Shown: positions 14,816 through 21,993 of the stretch, in pieces | Layout of the letters: every line of letters begins with the position of its first letter | Numbering within the stretch: position 1 is the first letter of the stretch | DNA from: Candidatus Kaiserbacteria bacterium | Lineage (GTDB): Bacteria > Patescibacteriota > Minisyncoccia > Phycocordibacterales > Phycocordibacteraceae | NCBI GenBank assembly: GCA_029288835.1 | Contig: JARIGN010000009.1 | Span: 1 to 32,388, forward strand | Direction of reading: 5' to 3' | Length of the DNA stretch: 32,388 bases | Notes under the pieces: generated by a model | What the model saw: the letters and a program-made list of their open reading frames with translations, nothing else | What the model was told of the DNA's origin: nothing | Databases searched by the model: none | Program-made: the position numbers and the translations under genes

Positions 14816-15352
14816 TTACATCCGCAAAAGCTCGGCGTATTTCTCTTGTACCTTTTGGAGTTTTGGCGCAATCACCACCTGGCAGTATCCCTGGTTTTGG
14901 TTCTGGCTGTAGTAGTTTTGGTGGTAGTCTTCTGCTGGATAGAACTTCGTAAGCGGTTCTACCTGAGTCACTATAGGCTCGCCTTCGCTGCTTGAGGCAT
15001 CAAGCTCCTTGATAAATTTTTCGACCACACTCTTCTGCTCTTCGGTAGTATAGAAAATAGCTGAACGGTACTGCGTACCGACATCTGCACCTTGCCTATT
15101 CAGCTGGGTGGCGTCATGGGTCGCAAAGAAAATAGTGAGGAGTGTTTCGAGCGGAACTTGCGCAGGGTCATACTCTATTTGCACGGCTTCGGCATGGCCG
15201 GTCGTACCGGCACATACTTCGCGATAGGTGGGGTTCTCGGTATGGCCTCCCGCATAGCCAGAGGTTACGGAATCAACGCCCTTAAGCATTTTGAATACCG
15301 CTTCGGTGCACCAGAAGCAGCCGCCTGCGAGCACGATGGTTTCTGTTTTCAT
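14816..15352 (-). CDS. msrA: peptide-methionine (S)-S-oxide reductase MsrA
   Basis: A 178-residue enzyme that reduces methionine-S-sulfoxide in proteins using thioredoxin-like donors. The catalytic motif GCFWC is near the N-terminus with nucleophile Cys12, and a resolving Cys lies near the C-terminus (NQGYCQ). The family segments SGYAGG and TQYRSAIFY are present, and the length is typical. There is no N-terminal signal, so it is cytoplasmic. MsrB, for the other sulfoxide isomer, is encoded nearby at 16098-16517, with a GcrA-like regulator between them. Confidence 0.97.
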   Translation of the reverse strand: MKTETIVLAGGCFWCTEAVFKMLKGVDSVTSGYAGGHTENPTYREVCAGTTGHAEAVQIEYDPAQVPLETLLTIFFATHDATQLNRQGADVGTQYRSAIFYTTEEQKSVVEKFIKELDASSSEGEPIVTQVEPLTKFYPAEDYHQNYYSQNQNQGYCQVVIAPKLQKVQEKYAELLRM

Positions 15353-15376
15353 AGAGATAGTAGGTTATCGGTACTA

Positions 15377-15405
15377 ATTATAGAACAGTTTGGTGATAGT
15401 AAGAA
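15377..15405 (-). promoter_or_regulatory. promoter of msrA
   Basis: On the minus strand a perfect TATAAT -10 box (15377-15382) lies 24 bases before the msrA ATG. TTCTTA is positioned 17 bases upstream as a poor -35 box. Confidence 0.6.
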
Positions 15406-15511
15406 ATTATTGGGAAATAATTCTTATGCACTATTCTTTTTCGCTCAATGCTGAGTAGCTACGCTACACTTATAGATGAGCGAATGGCTCTGCAATGGGA
15501 GGGTCTTTGTC

Positions 15512-16027
15512 ATGAGTTGGACTGATCAAAGTGTCGAGACGCTGAAAACGCTATGGCTCGACGGGCTTTCTGCTTCACAGATCGCGAAGCAGCTAGGCGA
15601 TGTAACGCGTAACGCCGTTATCGGGAAGGTGCATCGGCTCGGACTCTCGTTCCGGGCAACTCCCTCCCAGCCTTCCACTTCGCTGAGGTCTGCACGCGCG
15701 GTGAAGGCGATTACTCCCGCCGCACCTCGCAAGACGGCGGTTCCCGTTCTCCGCATCCCGAAGCAGCAGCCAGCACCTATCCCTGCTGCACCACTCCAGC
15801 GTCAGGAGGAACGAGGAGGTGCGACACTCCTGACACTTGGCGCGCATATGTGCAAATGGCCGATCGGTAATCCAAGCGATGAAGACTTTTCTTTCTGCGG
15901 CCGTAGGTCGCACGAAGAAAGGCCATACTGCGGCGAGCACTCACGGCTTGCGTATCAGCCAATAGCGCCGGGTGTTGCGAAGGCTACTCCTTCAGCGCTC
16001 GCGCGGAGCCTTCGGCGCTACCTCTAA
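15512..16027 (+). CDS. gcrA: GcrA-family cell-cycle regulator-like protein
   Basis: A 171-residue protein that closely follows the GcrA layout. The N-terminal helix-turn-helix reads MSWTDQSVETLKTLWLDGLS and continues SASQIAKQLG...TRNAVIGKVHRLGL. A Pro/Ala-rich linker follows. The conserved C-terminal Cys/Trp block has MCKWPIGNP, FCGRRS and YCGEHSRLAYQP. In Caulobacter and relatives, GcrA binds sigma-70 holoenzyme and activates promoters bearing CcrM-methylated GANTC. The ATG at 15512 is preferred because GGGAGGG (15497-15503) sits eight bases upstream; this is one of the few clear SDs here. No GANTC methylase is in the window. A UUCG-loop terminator follows. Confidence 0.9.
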   Translation: MSWTDQSVETLKTLWLDGLSASQIAKQLGDVTRNAVIGKVHRLGLSFRATPSQPSTSLRSARAVKAITPAAPRKTAVPVLRIPKQQPAPIPAAPLQRQEERGGATLLTLGAHMCKWPIGNPSDEDFSFCGRRSHEERPYCGEHSRLAYQPIAPGVAKATPSALARSLRRYL

Positions 16028-16062
16028 CTGCCTGTATAGACGTGCACTTTTGTACTACTACT

Positions 16063-16090
16063 GCATCCTGCTTCGGCAGGATGCTTTTCC
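16063..16090 (+). terminator. UUCG-tetraloop terminator after gcrA-like gene
   Basis: GCATCCTGC / TTCG / GCAGGATGC is a perfect 9-bp stem with a stable UUCG loop, followed by TTTTCCTT. It lies 36 bases after the gcrA-like stop and just short of the convergent msrB stop at 16098. Confidence 0.9.
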
Positions 16091-16097
16091 TTACCAG

Positions 16098-16517
16098 TTA
16101 CTTCTTTTCTGCTTCTGGCTCAAAGGCAAGGCTGACGGAATTAATGCAGAAGCGCTGGTTGCCAGTCTCTGCCTTTGGGCCGTCATCAAATACATGGCCG
16201 AGGTGGCTCCCACAGTTTTTGCAGAATACTTCCGTGCGATGCATGCCGTGGGAATTGTCAGGGCGCGTGCCGACATTTTCCGCTACCGCCGGGTCGGTAA
16301 AGGAAGGCCAGCCGCTGTGCGAATCAAACTTTGCATCAGACGAGAAAAGCGGTACGCCGCATGCCTTGCAGGTGTACATACCGGTCTCGTGGTTATCCAC
16401 AAAGGCACCAGTAAAAGGAGGCTCAGTGCCCGCTTCACGAAGGACACGGTATTCCTCAGGAGTCAATTCCTGGCGCCATTCTTCTTCAGTTTTTTGGATT
16501 GGTGTGTTGTGTTCCAT
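16098..16517 (-). CDS. msrB: peptide-methionine (R)-S-oxide reductase MsrB
   Basis: A 139-residue enzyme that reduces methionine-R-sulfoxide. The structural zinc cysteines are Cys50, Cys53, Cys99 and Cys102 (CKAC and CKNC). The catalytic Cys124 sits in QRFCINSVSL, and the family segments HSGWPSF and HLGHVFDDGP are intact. It has no signal peptide, so it is cytoplasmic. It is convergent with the gcrA-like gene and divergent from the VKOR gene 62 bases away. With MsrA it covers both sulfoxide isomers. Confidence 0.97.
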   Translation of the reverse strand: MEHNTPIQKTEEEWRQELTPEEYRVLREAGTEPPFTGAFVDNHETGMYTCKACGVPLFSSDAKFDSHSGWPSFTDPAVAENVGTRPDNSHGMHRTEVFCKNCGSHLGHVFDDGPKAETGNQRFCINSVSLAFEPEAEKK

Positions 16518-16579
16518 ATGTAAAGTATACCATACATTGGTTTGTTGCCCACTCGGCAGTATCGCGTTACCATAGACGA

Positions 16580-17077
16580 ATGCAGCATAAACTCTACAGT
16601 GCGCTCCTCATTCTCCTTTCTCTTATTGGTATCGCAGACGCAACCTACCTTTCCTACACCGCGCTCACCAACACCGCGCTTACCTGCAATATTAAAGGTC
16701 TCGACGGCTGCAACACCGTGGCGCAAAGCGTGTACTCCCACCTTTTTGGCATTCCGCTTGCGGTCTATGGCGTTGCTTTCTATGTGCTCTTCTTCGTGCT
16801 CGCCTGTGCGGTGCTTTTCTTTTCCCGCGCTTGGCTTGTAAAGAGTCTGGTAGCGCTTGGCGTCATTGGCCTTGTCGCTTCAATTATTTTTGAACTTATC
16901 CAAGTCGTCCTCATTAAGGCGCTTTGCGTGTACTGCCTGGTTTCAGCGGTCACATCGTTCTTCTTGTGCATTTTCGCGGTGCTCTTGTGGAAAGCCGCTT
17001 CCCATACCCCTAAGCCAAATCAGGAATTACCGCCTGATGCTCCTCAGGACCTAAGCCATGAACAAGCTGCTGCATAG
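16580..17077 (+). CDS. vitamin K epoxide reductase (VKOR) family membrane protein
   Basis: A 165-residue four-helix membrane protein that reoxidises DsbA-like partners by passing electrons to quinone. The loop cysteine pair is Cys36 and Cys44 (TCNIKGLDGCNTV), followed by HLFGIPLAVYG. The quinone-facing CXXC is Cys116-Cys119 (LCVYC). I chose the ATG giving MQHKLYSALL, since the longer frame begins inside the msrB promoter region. It plausibly works with the membrane-anchored DsbA-like protein at 1281, making a disulfide-forming pair of the VKOR/DsbA type. Its end overlaps the next gene by 20 bases, so translation may be coupled. Confidence 0.92.
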   Translation: MQHKLYSALLILLSLIGIADATYLSYTALTNTALTCNIKGLDGCNTVAQSVYSHLFGIPLAVYGVAFYVLFFVLACAVLFFSRAWLVKSLVALGVIGLVASIIFELIQVVLIKALCVYCLVSAVTSFFLCIFAVLLWKAASHTPKPNQELPPDAPQDLSHEQAAA

Positions 17078-18236
17078 AACACGGTTTGCTGCGCCTCTAC
17101 TCTTCAGCTTCTTACTCATACCTACCGCTTCCGCTCACGCAGCCACGCTTCTTTCTGCGCAAAATGTAGACATAGCGTCTTCCACACCAGACAATACGTA
17201 CCTTTTTGGCGGGCAGGTACGCGTTGATTCTCCTTTGCCGGCAGACCTTTGTGCCGCAGCAGCAACCCTCACCGTAGCAGCACCTGTTACGGGTGAGGCA
17301 CTGCTTGCCGGTGGAACGGTAGATGTGCAGCGGCCGGTTGCGTCTGACCTGCGCGCAATAGGCGGGCGTATAAATGTTGATGACTCGGTTGGCGGAGATC
17401 TTTTACTTGGCGGTGGGGTCATTAGCGTGTATGGGAAACCAAAAAATGCTTACATTCTTGGGGGAACTGTTACCATGGCGGGTGGCGCTGATGGTCCCGT
17501 CACTATTTATGGCGCAGATGTGACGCTTTCAGGAACCTATGCTGGCGACGTGATGGTGGTAGCTTCAGACAATGTCACCGTTAATCCGGGCACGGTAATT
17601 CACGGGTCTTTTCGCTATAACGCGCCGGTGCAGGCAAGCATTCCTGCTTCCGCACAAGTAATGGGCGGGGTGAATTATATCGGCCAGGCAGGATGGCTTC
17701 CTACCACCAAACAGGCAGAAACCTTTGCGACGGCGGGCATCTGGATCTTTTGGTTGGTGCGCCTTACGGCAGCAGTCGTTGCAGCAGGTCTCATCGCCGG
17801 TCTCTTCCCGGTACTCGCGGACAGGGTAGTGGAAGCAACACTTCGCCGCACCACTGAGCGCTTCGTTCTTTTCACGCTCCTCGGTTTTGCAGGATTTATC
17901 GCGACACCGGTGCTTATTCTCTTCCTTAGCATCTCGTTTGTGGGAATTGGCGTCGCGCTTTTGCTTCTTTCTGCCTACGTGCTTTTCCTTCTGCTTGCCT
18001 GTATCTATGCTGGAATCGTAACGGGGGCAATGGTGATGCGTTTCTTTAAAAAACGATTCGTGGTCTCCTGGCGGGTCGCTATCTTGGGTGTGGTGGTACT
18101 TTCAGTTATTGGAAGCCTTCCGTACGTTGGCTTTATGATTGCACTCGTGCTTGCGGCAGCTTCCGGTGGAGCACTGCTTTCCATCATGTATCGATTTGCG
18201 TTCCGCCGTGAGCCGCTCGACATTACCACTTTATAA
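17058..18236 (+). CDS. bactofilin-like beta-helical membrane protein
   Basis: A 392-residue protein. Residues 1-29 look like a signal peptide (FSFLLIPTASAHAA). Residues about 30-210 are short Gly/Val/Asp-rich repeats (LLAGGTVDVQ, RAIGGRINVDDSVGGDLLLGGG), typical of polymer-forming bactofilin-like beta-helices. From about residue 222 there are four or five membrane helices separated by basic loops (FFKKRF). The arrangement places a beta-helix on the outer face with a membrane base. It may organise the envelope, but this is inference. It overlaps the VKOR gene by 20 bases. Confidence 0.8.
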   Translation: MNKLLHRTRFAAPLLFSFLLIPTASAHAATLLSAQNVDIASSTPDNTYLFGGQVRVDSPLPADLCAAAATLTVAAPVTGEALLAGGTVDVQRPVASDLRAIGGRINVDDSVGGDLLLGGGVISVYGKPKNAYILGGTVTMAGGADGPVTIYGADVTLSGTYAGDVMVVASDNVTVNPGTVIHGSFRYNAPVQASIPASAQVMGGVNYIGQAGWLPTTKQAETFATAGIWIFWLVRLTAAVVAAGLIAGLFPVLADRVVEATLRRTTERFVLFTLLGFAGFIATPVLILFLSISFVGIGVALLLLSAYVLFLLLACIYAGIVTGAMVMRFFKKRFVVSWRVAILGVVVLSVIGSLPYVGFMIALVLAAASGGALLSIMYRFAFRREPLDITTL

Positions 18237-18269
18237 GGCGCATTTAGTAGTACCTTTTACACTGCACCT

Positions 18270-18959
18270 ATGGCATCTTCCGCATCACTACCCGTCCTTT
18301 CTACTCCTAAAGAGCGGCGCGCACGCATGAAGAAGATCATGCAGTATCTCAAAAAGACTTATCCTGAGCCAAAGACAGAACTGAATTATAAGACGCCTTT
18401 TCAGATGCTTGCGGCGGTGATGCTTTCGGCACAGTGCACCGATAAAAAGGTGAATGCGGTGACCGACACGCTTTGGAAGAAATATAAAAGCGTGGATGAT
18501 TTTGCGAATGCTAATATCGCGACACTTTCTGAAGAAACCTCCTCCATCACCTTTCACCGCACGAAGTCAAAGAATTTGATAGCCGCAGCGCAGATGGTGC
18601 GGGATGAGTTTAGCGGAAAGCTGCCAAAGACCGAGGCAGAGCTCGTGAAGCTGCCGGGGATTGCGTATAAGTCGGCGCACGTCGTGCTTGGAGAGCTCTA
18701 TGGGATTTGGGAGGGTATCCCAACCGACACGCACGTGCGCCGCTTCGCGCTTCGTTTTGACCTTTCGAGCAACACCGACCTATTAAAGATTTCAAAAGAT
18801 TTGGAAGACCTTGTACCAAAGGAAGACTGGAAGTACGTAAATAATGGCCTTGTGCTCTATGGACGCTATGTCTGCAATGCGATTCCGCATGACTGCTTGC
18901 AGCACCCACTCACCAAGATCTGGCCACCGGCTGCCGAGCGTTGGCCAAAGGCGAAATAG
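18270..18959 (+). CDS. nth: endonuclease III-like DNA glycosylase lacking two Fe-S cysteines
   Basis: A 229-residue helix-hairpin-helix glycosylase/AP lyase for oxidised pyrimidines. The HhH motif is KLPGIAYKSAHVVL with catalytic Lys134, and the catalytic Asp153 sits in IPTDTHVRR. LSAQCTDKKVN matches the conserved N-terminal block. The C-terminal [4Fe-4S] loop normally has four cysteines spaced 6-2-5; here the positions are Cys202, Cys209, His212 and Trp218. Two ligands are therefore missing and a normal cluster is unlikely, although the active site is complete. The gene stands 33 bases after the bactofilin-like gene in the same direction. Confidence 0.93.
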   Translation: MASSASLPVLSTPKERRARMKKIMQYLKKTYPEPKTELNYKTPFQMLAAVMLSAQCTDKKVNAVTDTLWKKYKSVDDFANANIATLSEETSSITFHRTKSKNLIAAAQMVRDEFSGKLPKTEAELVKLPGIAYKSAHVVLGELYGIWEGIPTDTHVRRFALRFDLSSNTDLLKISKDLEDLVPKEDWKYVNNGLVLYGRYVCNAIPHDCLQHPLTKIWPPAAERWPKAK

Positions 18960-19022
18960 AACTCAGGATAACTTTAGAACTCTTTGAGCATTTCTTGAAG
19001 ACCTAATTAGTAAGGTGATGGA

Positions 19023-19454
19023 ATGTCACCACCTACTAATAAAAATGTATTCCGGACTTATAAACCACTAGATCTCATTACGGGTAAACTCCTCCTATAT
19101 TTAGCCACAATAAGAGAAATTGAGGCGAATAATGTTGATAAGGGTATAATTGGATTTCTACCTAATCACAATTCTATCTACATTAATAGCTTTAAGATTA
19201 AGGATATTACCAGAAAGCACGGTCTCATTCCGTATGAAAATCTTATTTTGACTGCTAATAATCCTACTTTTTATGTAAAAGGGATGATTGAGAATAGAGA
19301 ATTTATGACACTCGCTAAAGATTTTGGTTCAACATGCTTTGTATTATCTACACGTAGATATGAAGAATTCTACGTGGTTACATTTTTTGAACCGGCATCA
19401 AAGAAATATCTGGAATCAATAAAGAAAAGGGGAGAAGTACTCTATATACTATAA
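19023..19454 (+). CDS. AT-rich orphan protein
   Basis: A 143-residue hypothetical protein I do not recognise. It looks like a compact cytoplasmic alpha/beta protein: NVFRTYKPLDLITGKLLLYL at the start, GFLPNHNSIYINSFKI, then LAKDFGSTCFVLSTRRYEEFYVV and a Lys-rich end. There is a faint resemblance to DUF3293-like proteins (the LAKDFGSTCFVL segment), too weak to name. Base composition is clearly more AT-rich than neighbouring genes, and ATA/TTA-type codons are frequent, suggesting recent acquisition. It is closed by a very strong hairpin at its stop codon. Confidence 0.75.
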   Translation: MSPPTNKNVFRTYKPLDLITGKLLLYLATIREIEANNVDKGIIGFLPNHNSIYINSFKIKDITRKHGLIPYENLILTANNPTFYVKGMIENREFMTLAKDFGSTCFVLSTRRYEEFYVVTFFEPASKKYLESIKKRGEVLYIL

Positions 19455-19481
19455 AAGCTGCGATTTCTCGCAGCTTTTATA
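19450..19481 (+). terminator. perfect 14-bp hairpin terminator of the orphan gene
   Basis: TATAAAAGCTGCGA / TTTC / TCGCAGCTTTTATA. The stem includes the stop codon, and its 3' arm carries the U tract. Being symmetrical, it could act in both directions. Confidence 0.85.
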
Positions 19482-19589
19482 ATATGGTGGAGCGCCATTT
19501 CCACAACCAGACGGTTTATTGAACCCGGGACAGCCGAGGCGCACCCTTACGGGTTTACTGTCTTCATATACCTATTTCAAGTCTACCAA

Positions 19590-19646
19590 ATGGTACCAAG
19601 TCGTCAAATGTATAAATTTCGTTTTTATTTTATAACGGGGTACCAT
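19590..19646 (+). promoter_or_regulatory. spaced inverted repeat upstream of the HAD gene
   Basis: ATGGTACC (19590-19597) and GGTACCAT (19639-19646) are perfect 8-bp inverted arms 41 bases apart. They flank an AT-rich stretch with -10-like TTTTAT/TATAAC sequences, just before the ATG at 19654. It could be an operator or looped regulatory site; this is inferred only from symmetry and position. Confidence 0.35.
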
Positions 19647-19653
19647 GTAGATA

Positions 19654-20346
19654 ATGGTAGAAAAAAGACCCGTAGCGGTGTTTGATATCGACGGAACGGT
19701 GTTTCGGTCATCCCTTTTGATTGAGCTCGTAGAAGCCCTAATTGAGCACGGCGTGTATCCCAAAGAAGCACGCGAAGTATATGCAACAGCGCAGGAAGAC
19801 TGGCTGAGTAGGACCGGTGAATATGGCCCTTACATCAAAAAAGTAGTGGAAGCGTTTAGGCACTATATAAAAGGAAAAGAGTATGGCGAGATTGCTGATG
19901 TTGCGGGTGAAGTAATTGAGGCAAAAAAGCACCGCACCTACCGCTATACCCGTGACCTCATCCAGGAGCTCAAGCGGAACGGATACTATTTGCTGGGTGT
20001 TTCGCATTCGCCAAAGTTTATCGTCGATGGCTTTGGGTATGAGATGGGATTTCATAAGACGTATGGGACGCTGTATGAGACTGGGCCAAGCAGCCGCTTT
20101 ACCGGTACTGTCGAAGAGGAGCATTTGATCATGAATAAAAGCGCGGTGCTGAAGCGTGCTGTTGAAAAGGAAAGTTTAACCCTCGAAGGGTCCTATGCCG
20201 TGGGCGATACGGAAAATGATGCTTCCATGATGGATCTCGTGGAGACGGCGATAGCGTTTAACCCGAACAGGATTTTGTACCGTCACGCAAAGAAGAAGGG
20301 TTGGCAGGTGGTGGTGGAAAGGAAGGATGTCATCTACGAGCTTTAG
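19654..20346 (+). CDS. HAD-superfamily hydrolase, subfamily IB (SerB-like)
   Basis: A 230-residue phosphatase-type protein. Motif I is FDIDGTVF with nucleophile Asp11 and acid Asp13. Motif II is the Ser at about 117 in GVSHSP, motif III lies around NKSAVLK, and motif IV is GDTENDASM (Asp185, Asp189). The helical cap between motifs I and II is of the IB type found in phosphoserine phosphatase and CicA-like proteins. The substrate could be phosphoserine or a small phosphate ester and cannot be decided. Its 3' end overlaps the longest frame of the MutY-like gene. Confidence 0.9.
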   Translation: MVEKRPVAVFDIDGTVFRSSLLIELVEALIEHGVYPKEAREVYATAQEDWLSRTGEYGPYIKKVVEAFRHYIKGKEYGEIADVAGEVIEAKKHRTYRYTRDLIQELKRNGYYLLGVSHSPKFIVDGFGYEMGFHKTYGTLYETGPSSRFTGTVEEEHLIMNKSAVLKRAVEKESLTLEGSYAVGDTENDASMMDLVETAIAFNPNRILYRHAKKKGWQVVVERKDVIYEL

Positions 20347-20353
20347 TCGTGGT

Positions 20354-20450
20354 CGGCGAGCGTCGGCAAAGCCTCTCAAGGGCACGCGTCCGCTCTCTCC
20401 TGCGGAGAGCGGCGCTCACTCTCGCCGTCGCACCGTCATAAGAATGACGG
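20354..20450 (+). other. cluster of hairpins between the HAD and MutY-like genes
   Basis: A 7-bp outer stem CGGCGAG/CTCGCCG (20354-20360 with 20421-20427) encloses a perfect 8-bp hairpin CCGCTCTC/GAGAGCGG (20390-20397 with 20405-20412). A third hairpin CCGTCAT / AAGA / ATGACGG follows at 20433-20450. No U tail follows. The region is open in the MutY frame but would encode low-complexity Arg/Ser/Pro sequence, so it may be untranslated RNA structure, with the ATG at 20444 in the last hairpin. Confidence 0.5.
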
Positions 20451-21442
20451 ACCAAGCTGCTCCGGCTCCGAGAGTCCCTTTCAAGGCTGCGCCATCCGCG
20501 CGCCGTTCAAATACTAAAAGCCCATTTTCTTTAAACTCTCCAGAAAACTCTAGTGCTCAAAGTACTTTTACGAGCCCACGGGATTTGTCTACTTTGAGTA
20601 GACAAATTTGGAAGTACTACAAAGAGTATGGTCGGCATGAACTGCCGTGGCGAAAAGCAGTGGGGAAAAGTGGAAAGCATGACCCATACAAAATCCTGGT
20701 GTCGGAAATCATGCTGCAGCAGACACAGGTGGAGCGGGTGATTCCGTTCTATCAAAACTTTCTTAAGAAATTTCCTACTGTACAGGCACTCGCAAAGGCG
20801 CCGCTCAGCGAAGTACTTATTTCTTGGCAGGGTCTGGGCTACAATCGGCGGGCAAAGATGCTGCATCTTGCTGCGAAAGAGATCACCGAAATCGAAACTG
20901 GAAAAAATAAGAAAAAAAAGTATCAGGGAAAATTTCCAAAGACTGTGGAAGAACTGGAAAAACTTCCAGGAATTGGCCGCTATACCGCTCGTGCTGTGGC
21001 GTCATTTGCGTATGAACAGCCTGTCGTTTTCGTTGAGACAAATTTGCGTACGGTTATTACGCATCATTTATTTGCAGATAGGGAGCAGGTGGATGATAAG
21101 GAGGTGCTGTTGATACTTGAGAAGTTGCTTCAGATGCAACTACGCAACAAAAAGAGCTCCCGTGAATGGTACGCAGCGCTTATGGATTATGGTGCTCATT
21201 TGAAGCGCAGCGGCGTGCGCATTAATGCAAAAAGTAAGACGTATACCAAGCAATCGAAGTTTGCTGGCTCCGACAGGGAAGCGCGTGGCGCAATTCTTCG
21301 CGCGCTCACAAAGGGTCCTCAGCCAAAAACAAAGCTAGTACAACTACTTGGCGGGCATAGGAAGAAACAGTTAGAGATACAAATACAAAAACTAATGCAA
21401 GAAAACTTTATACAGTATAAAAAAGCCAAATACTCATTATAA
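20444..21442 (+). CDS. MutY-like A/G-specific adenine glycosylase without Fe-S cluster
   Basis: A glycosylase of about 332 residues for adenine opposite oxidised guanine. The conserved domain begins near IWKYYKEYGRHELPW. The catalytic Glu is in SEIMLQQTQV, the HhH motif is KLPGIGRYTARAV, and FVETNLRTV replaces the usual DGN-type segment, as in related short MutY homologues. MDYGAHLKR is followed by TKQSKFAGSDREARG with no cysteines, so there is no [4Fe-4S] site and no NUDIX-like C-terminal domain. The start is uncertain. The frame is open back to 20327, and the first ~45 residues from 20444 are Ser/Pro/Ala-rich; a TTG near 20593 would give just the catalytic core. Confidence 0.85.
   Translation: MTDQAAPAPRVPFKAAPSARRSNTKSPFSLNSPENSSAQSTFTSPRDLSTLSRQIWKYYKEYGRHELPWRKAVGKSGKHDPYKILVSEIMLQQTQVERVIPFYQNFLKKFPTVQALAKAPLSEVLISWQGLGYNRRAKMLHLAAKEITEIETGKNKKKKYQGKFPKTVEELEKLPGIGRYTARAVASFAYEQPVVFVETNLRTVITHHLFADREQVDDKEVLLILEKLLQMQLRNKKSSREWYAALMDYGAHLKRSGVRINAKSKTYTKQSKFAGSDREARGAILRALTKGPQPKTKLVQLLGGHRKKQLEIQIQKLMQENFIQYKKAKYSL
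20584..20606. repeat. 9-bp perfect palindrome within the 5' part of the MutY-like gene
   Basis: TTTGTCTAC / TTTGA / GTAGACAAA. It sits exactly where the conserved glycosylase domain begins and overlaps the possible TTG start codons. It could be an operator or an RNA hairpin controlling a downstream start. Confidence 0.5.
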
Positions 21443-21445
21443 TAT

Positions 21446-21473
21446 TTGACAATTTTAAACAAAAAAGCAATAT
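21446..21473 (+). promoter_or_regulatory. promoter for the orphan gene at 21517
   Basis: A perfect TTGACA -35 box (21446-21451) lies four bases after the MutY-like stop. CAATAT, 16 bases further on (21468-21473), is the best -10 candidate. GGAGG at 21499-21503 precedes the ATG by 13 bases, slightly long for an SD. Confidence 0.5.
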
Positions 21474-21516
21474 GAAGTAGGATTAACCTTACTCAAGTGG
21501 AGGTATTAAGAAACTC

Positions 21517-21993
21517 ATGGCACTTATCGAGATCGTGCATGCGCGTATCGATCTTGGTGCTGTGGTAGGCCAAGATCCCGTTGAGTTTTACCATTCGCGA
21601 CAGGCGCTCTATATGTGGGCTGATGTAAAGGCTGCAATACTAGCAGCACCAAGGCATACGGTTAGTGAATTCGAGGCCACCACACTTCAGTCCCATTCAC
21701 TGCTGGCTAAGAGTGTAGATTCTCACATTATTCAAGCGTTATCGACAGGATATGCTTTTGCTGATCCGTGGGAGCTTCGTGGACGGATAACCCAGCTCAC
21801 TTCCTTGCAGCCAAAGGGTGAAGTAGGGGAGCTATCTACGGACAAAGCTAATTTGTTCTACCTTGCGAGCAAACACGTTGTTTTCGTAGAATGGCTTCGC
21901 ACATCGTGCAAATGGAATATTGATGCGTCGCCATTTGATGTAGGTGCGTGGGGCGAATGCACTCGGATCTTTTCCCGCAACTCTTCTAGCTGA
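21517..21993 (+). CDS. hypothetical cytoplasmic protein
   Basis: A 158-residue protein I do not recognise. It has no membrane helix or signal peptide. Segments such as EFYHSRQALYMWADVKAAIL and KANLFYLASKHVVFVEWLR suggest a mostly helical fold rich in aromatic residues. It is a complete transcription unit with its own TTGACA-type promoter, a GGAGG upstream and a strong terminator whose 5' arm is the end of the coding sequence (codons NSSS). It is convergent with RNase J. Function is unknown. Confidence 0.75.
   Translation: MALIEIVHARIDLGAVVGQDPVEFYHSRQALYMWADVKAAILAAPRHTVSEFEATTLQSHSLLAKSVDSHIIQALSTGYAFADPWELRGRITQLTSLQPKGEVGELSTDKANLFYLASKHVVFVEWLRTSCKWNIDASPFDVGAWGECTRIFSRNSSS

Noticed and set aside
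14740-14995. Short plus-strand frames overlapping the end of msrA
   Set aside because: They are antisense to msrA or its 3' region and have repetitive Val/Leu or Ser-rich translations with no start signals.
19482-19589. Possible second RNA gene after the AT-rich orphan
   Set aside because: Some weak pairings around GGTTTATTGAACCCG were seen, but no tRNA cloverleaf or terminator; I see nothing firm in this stretch.
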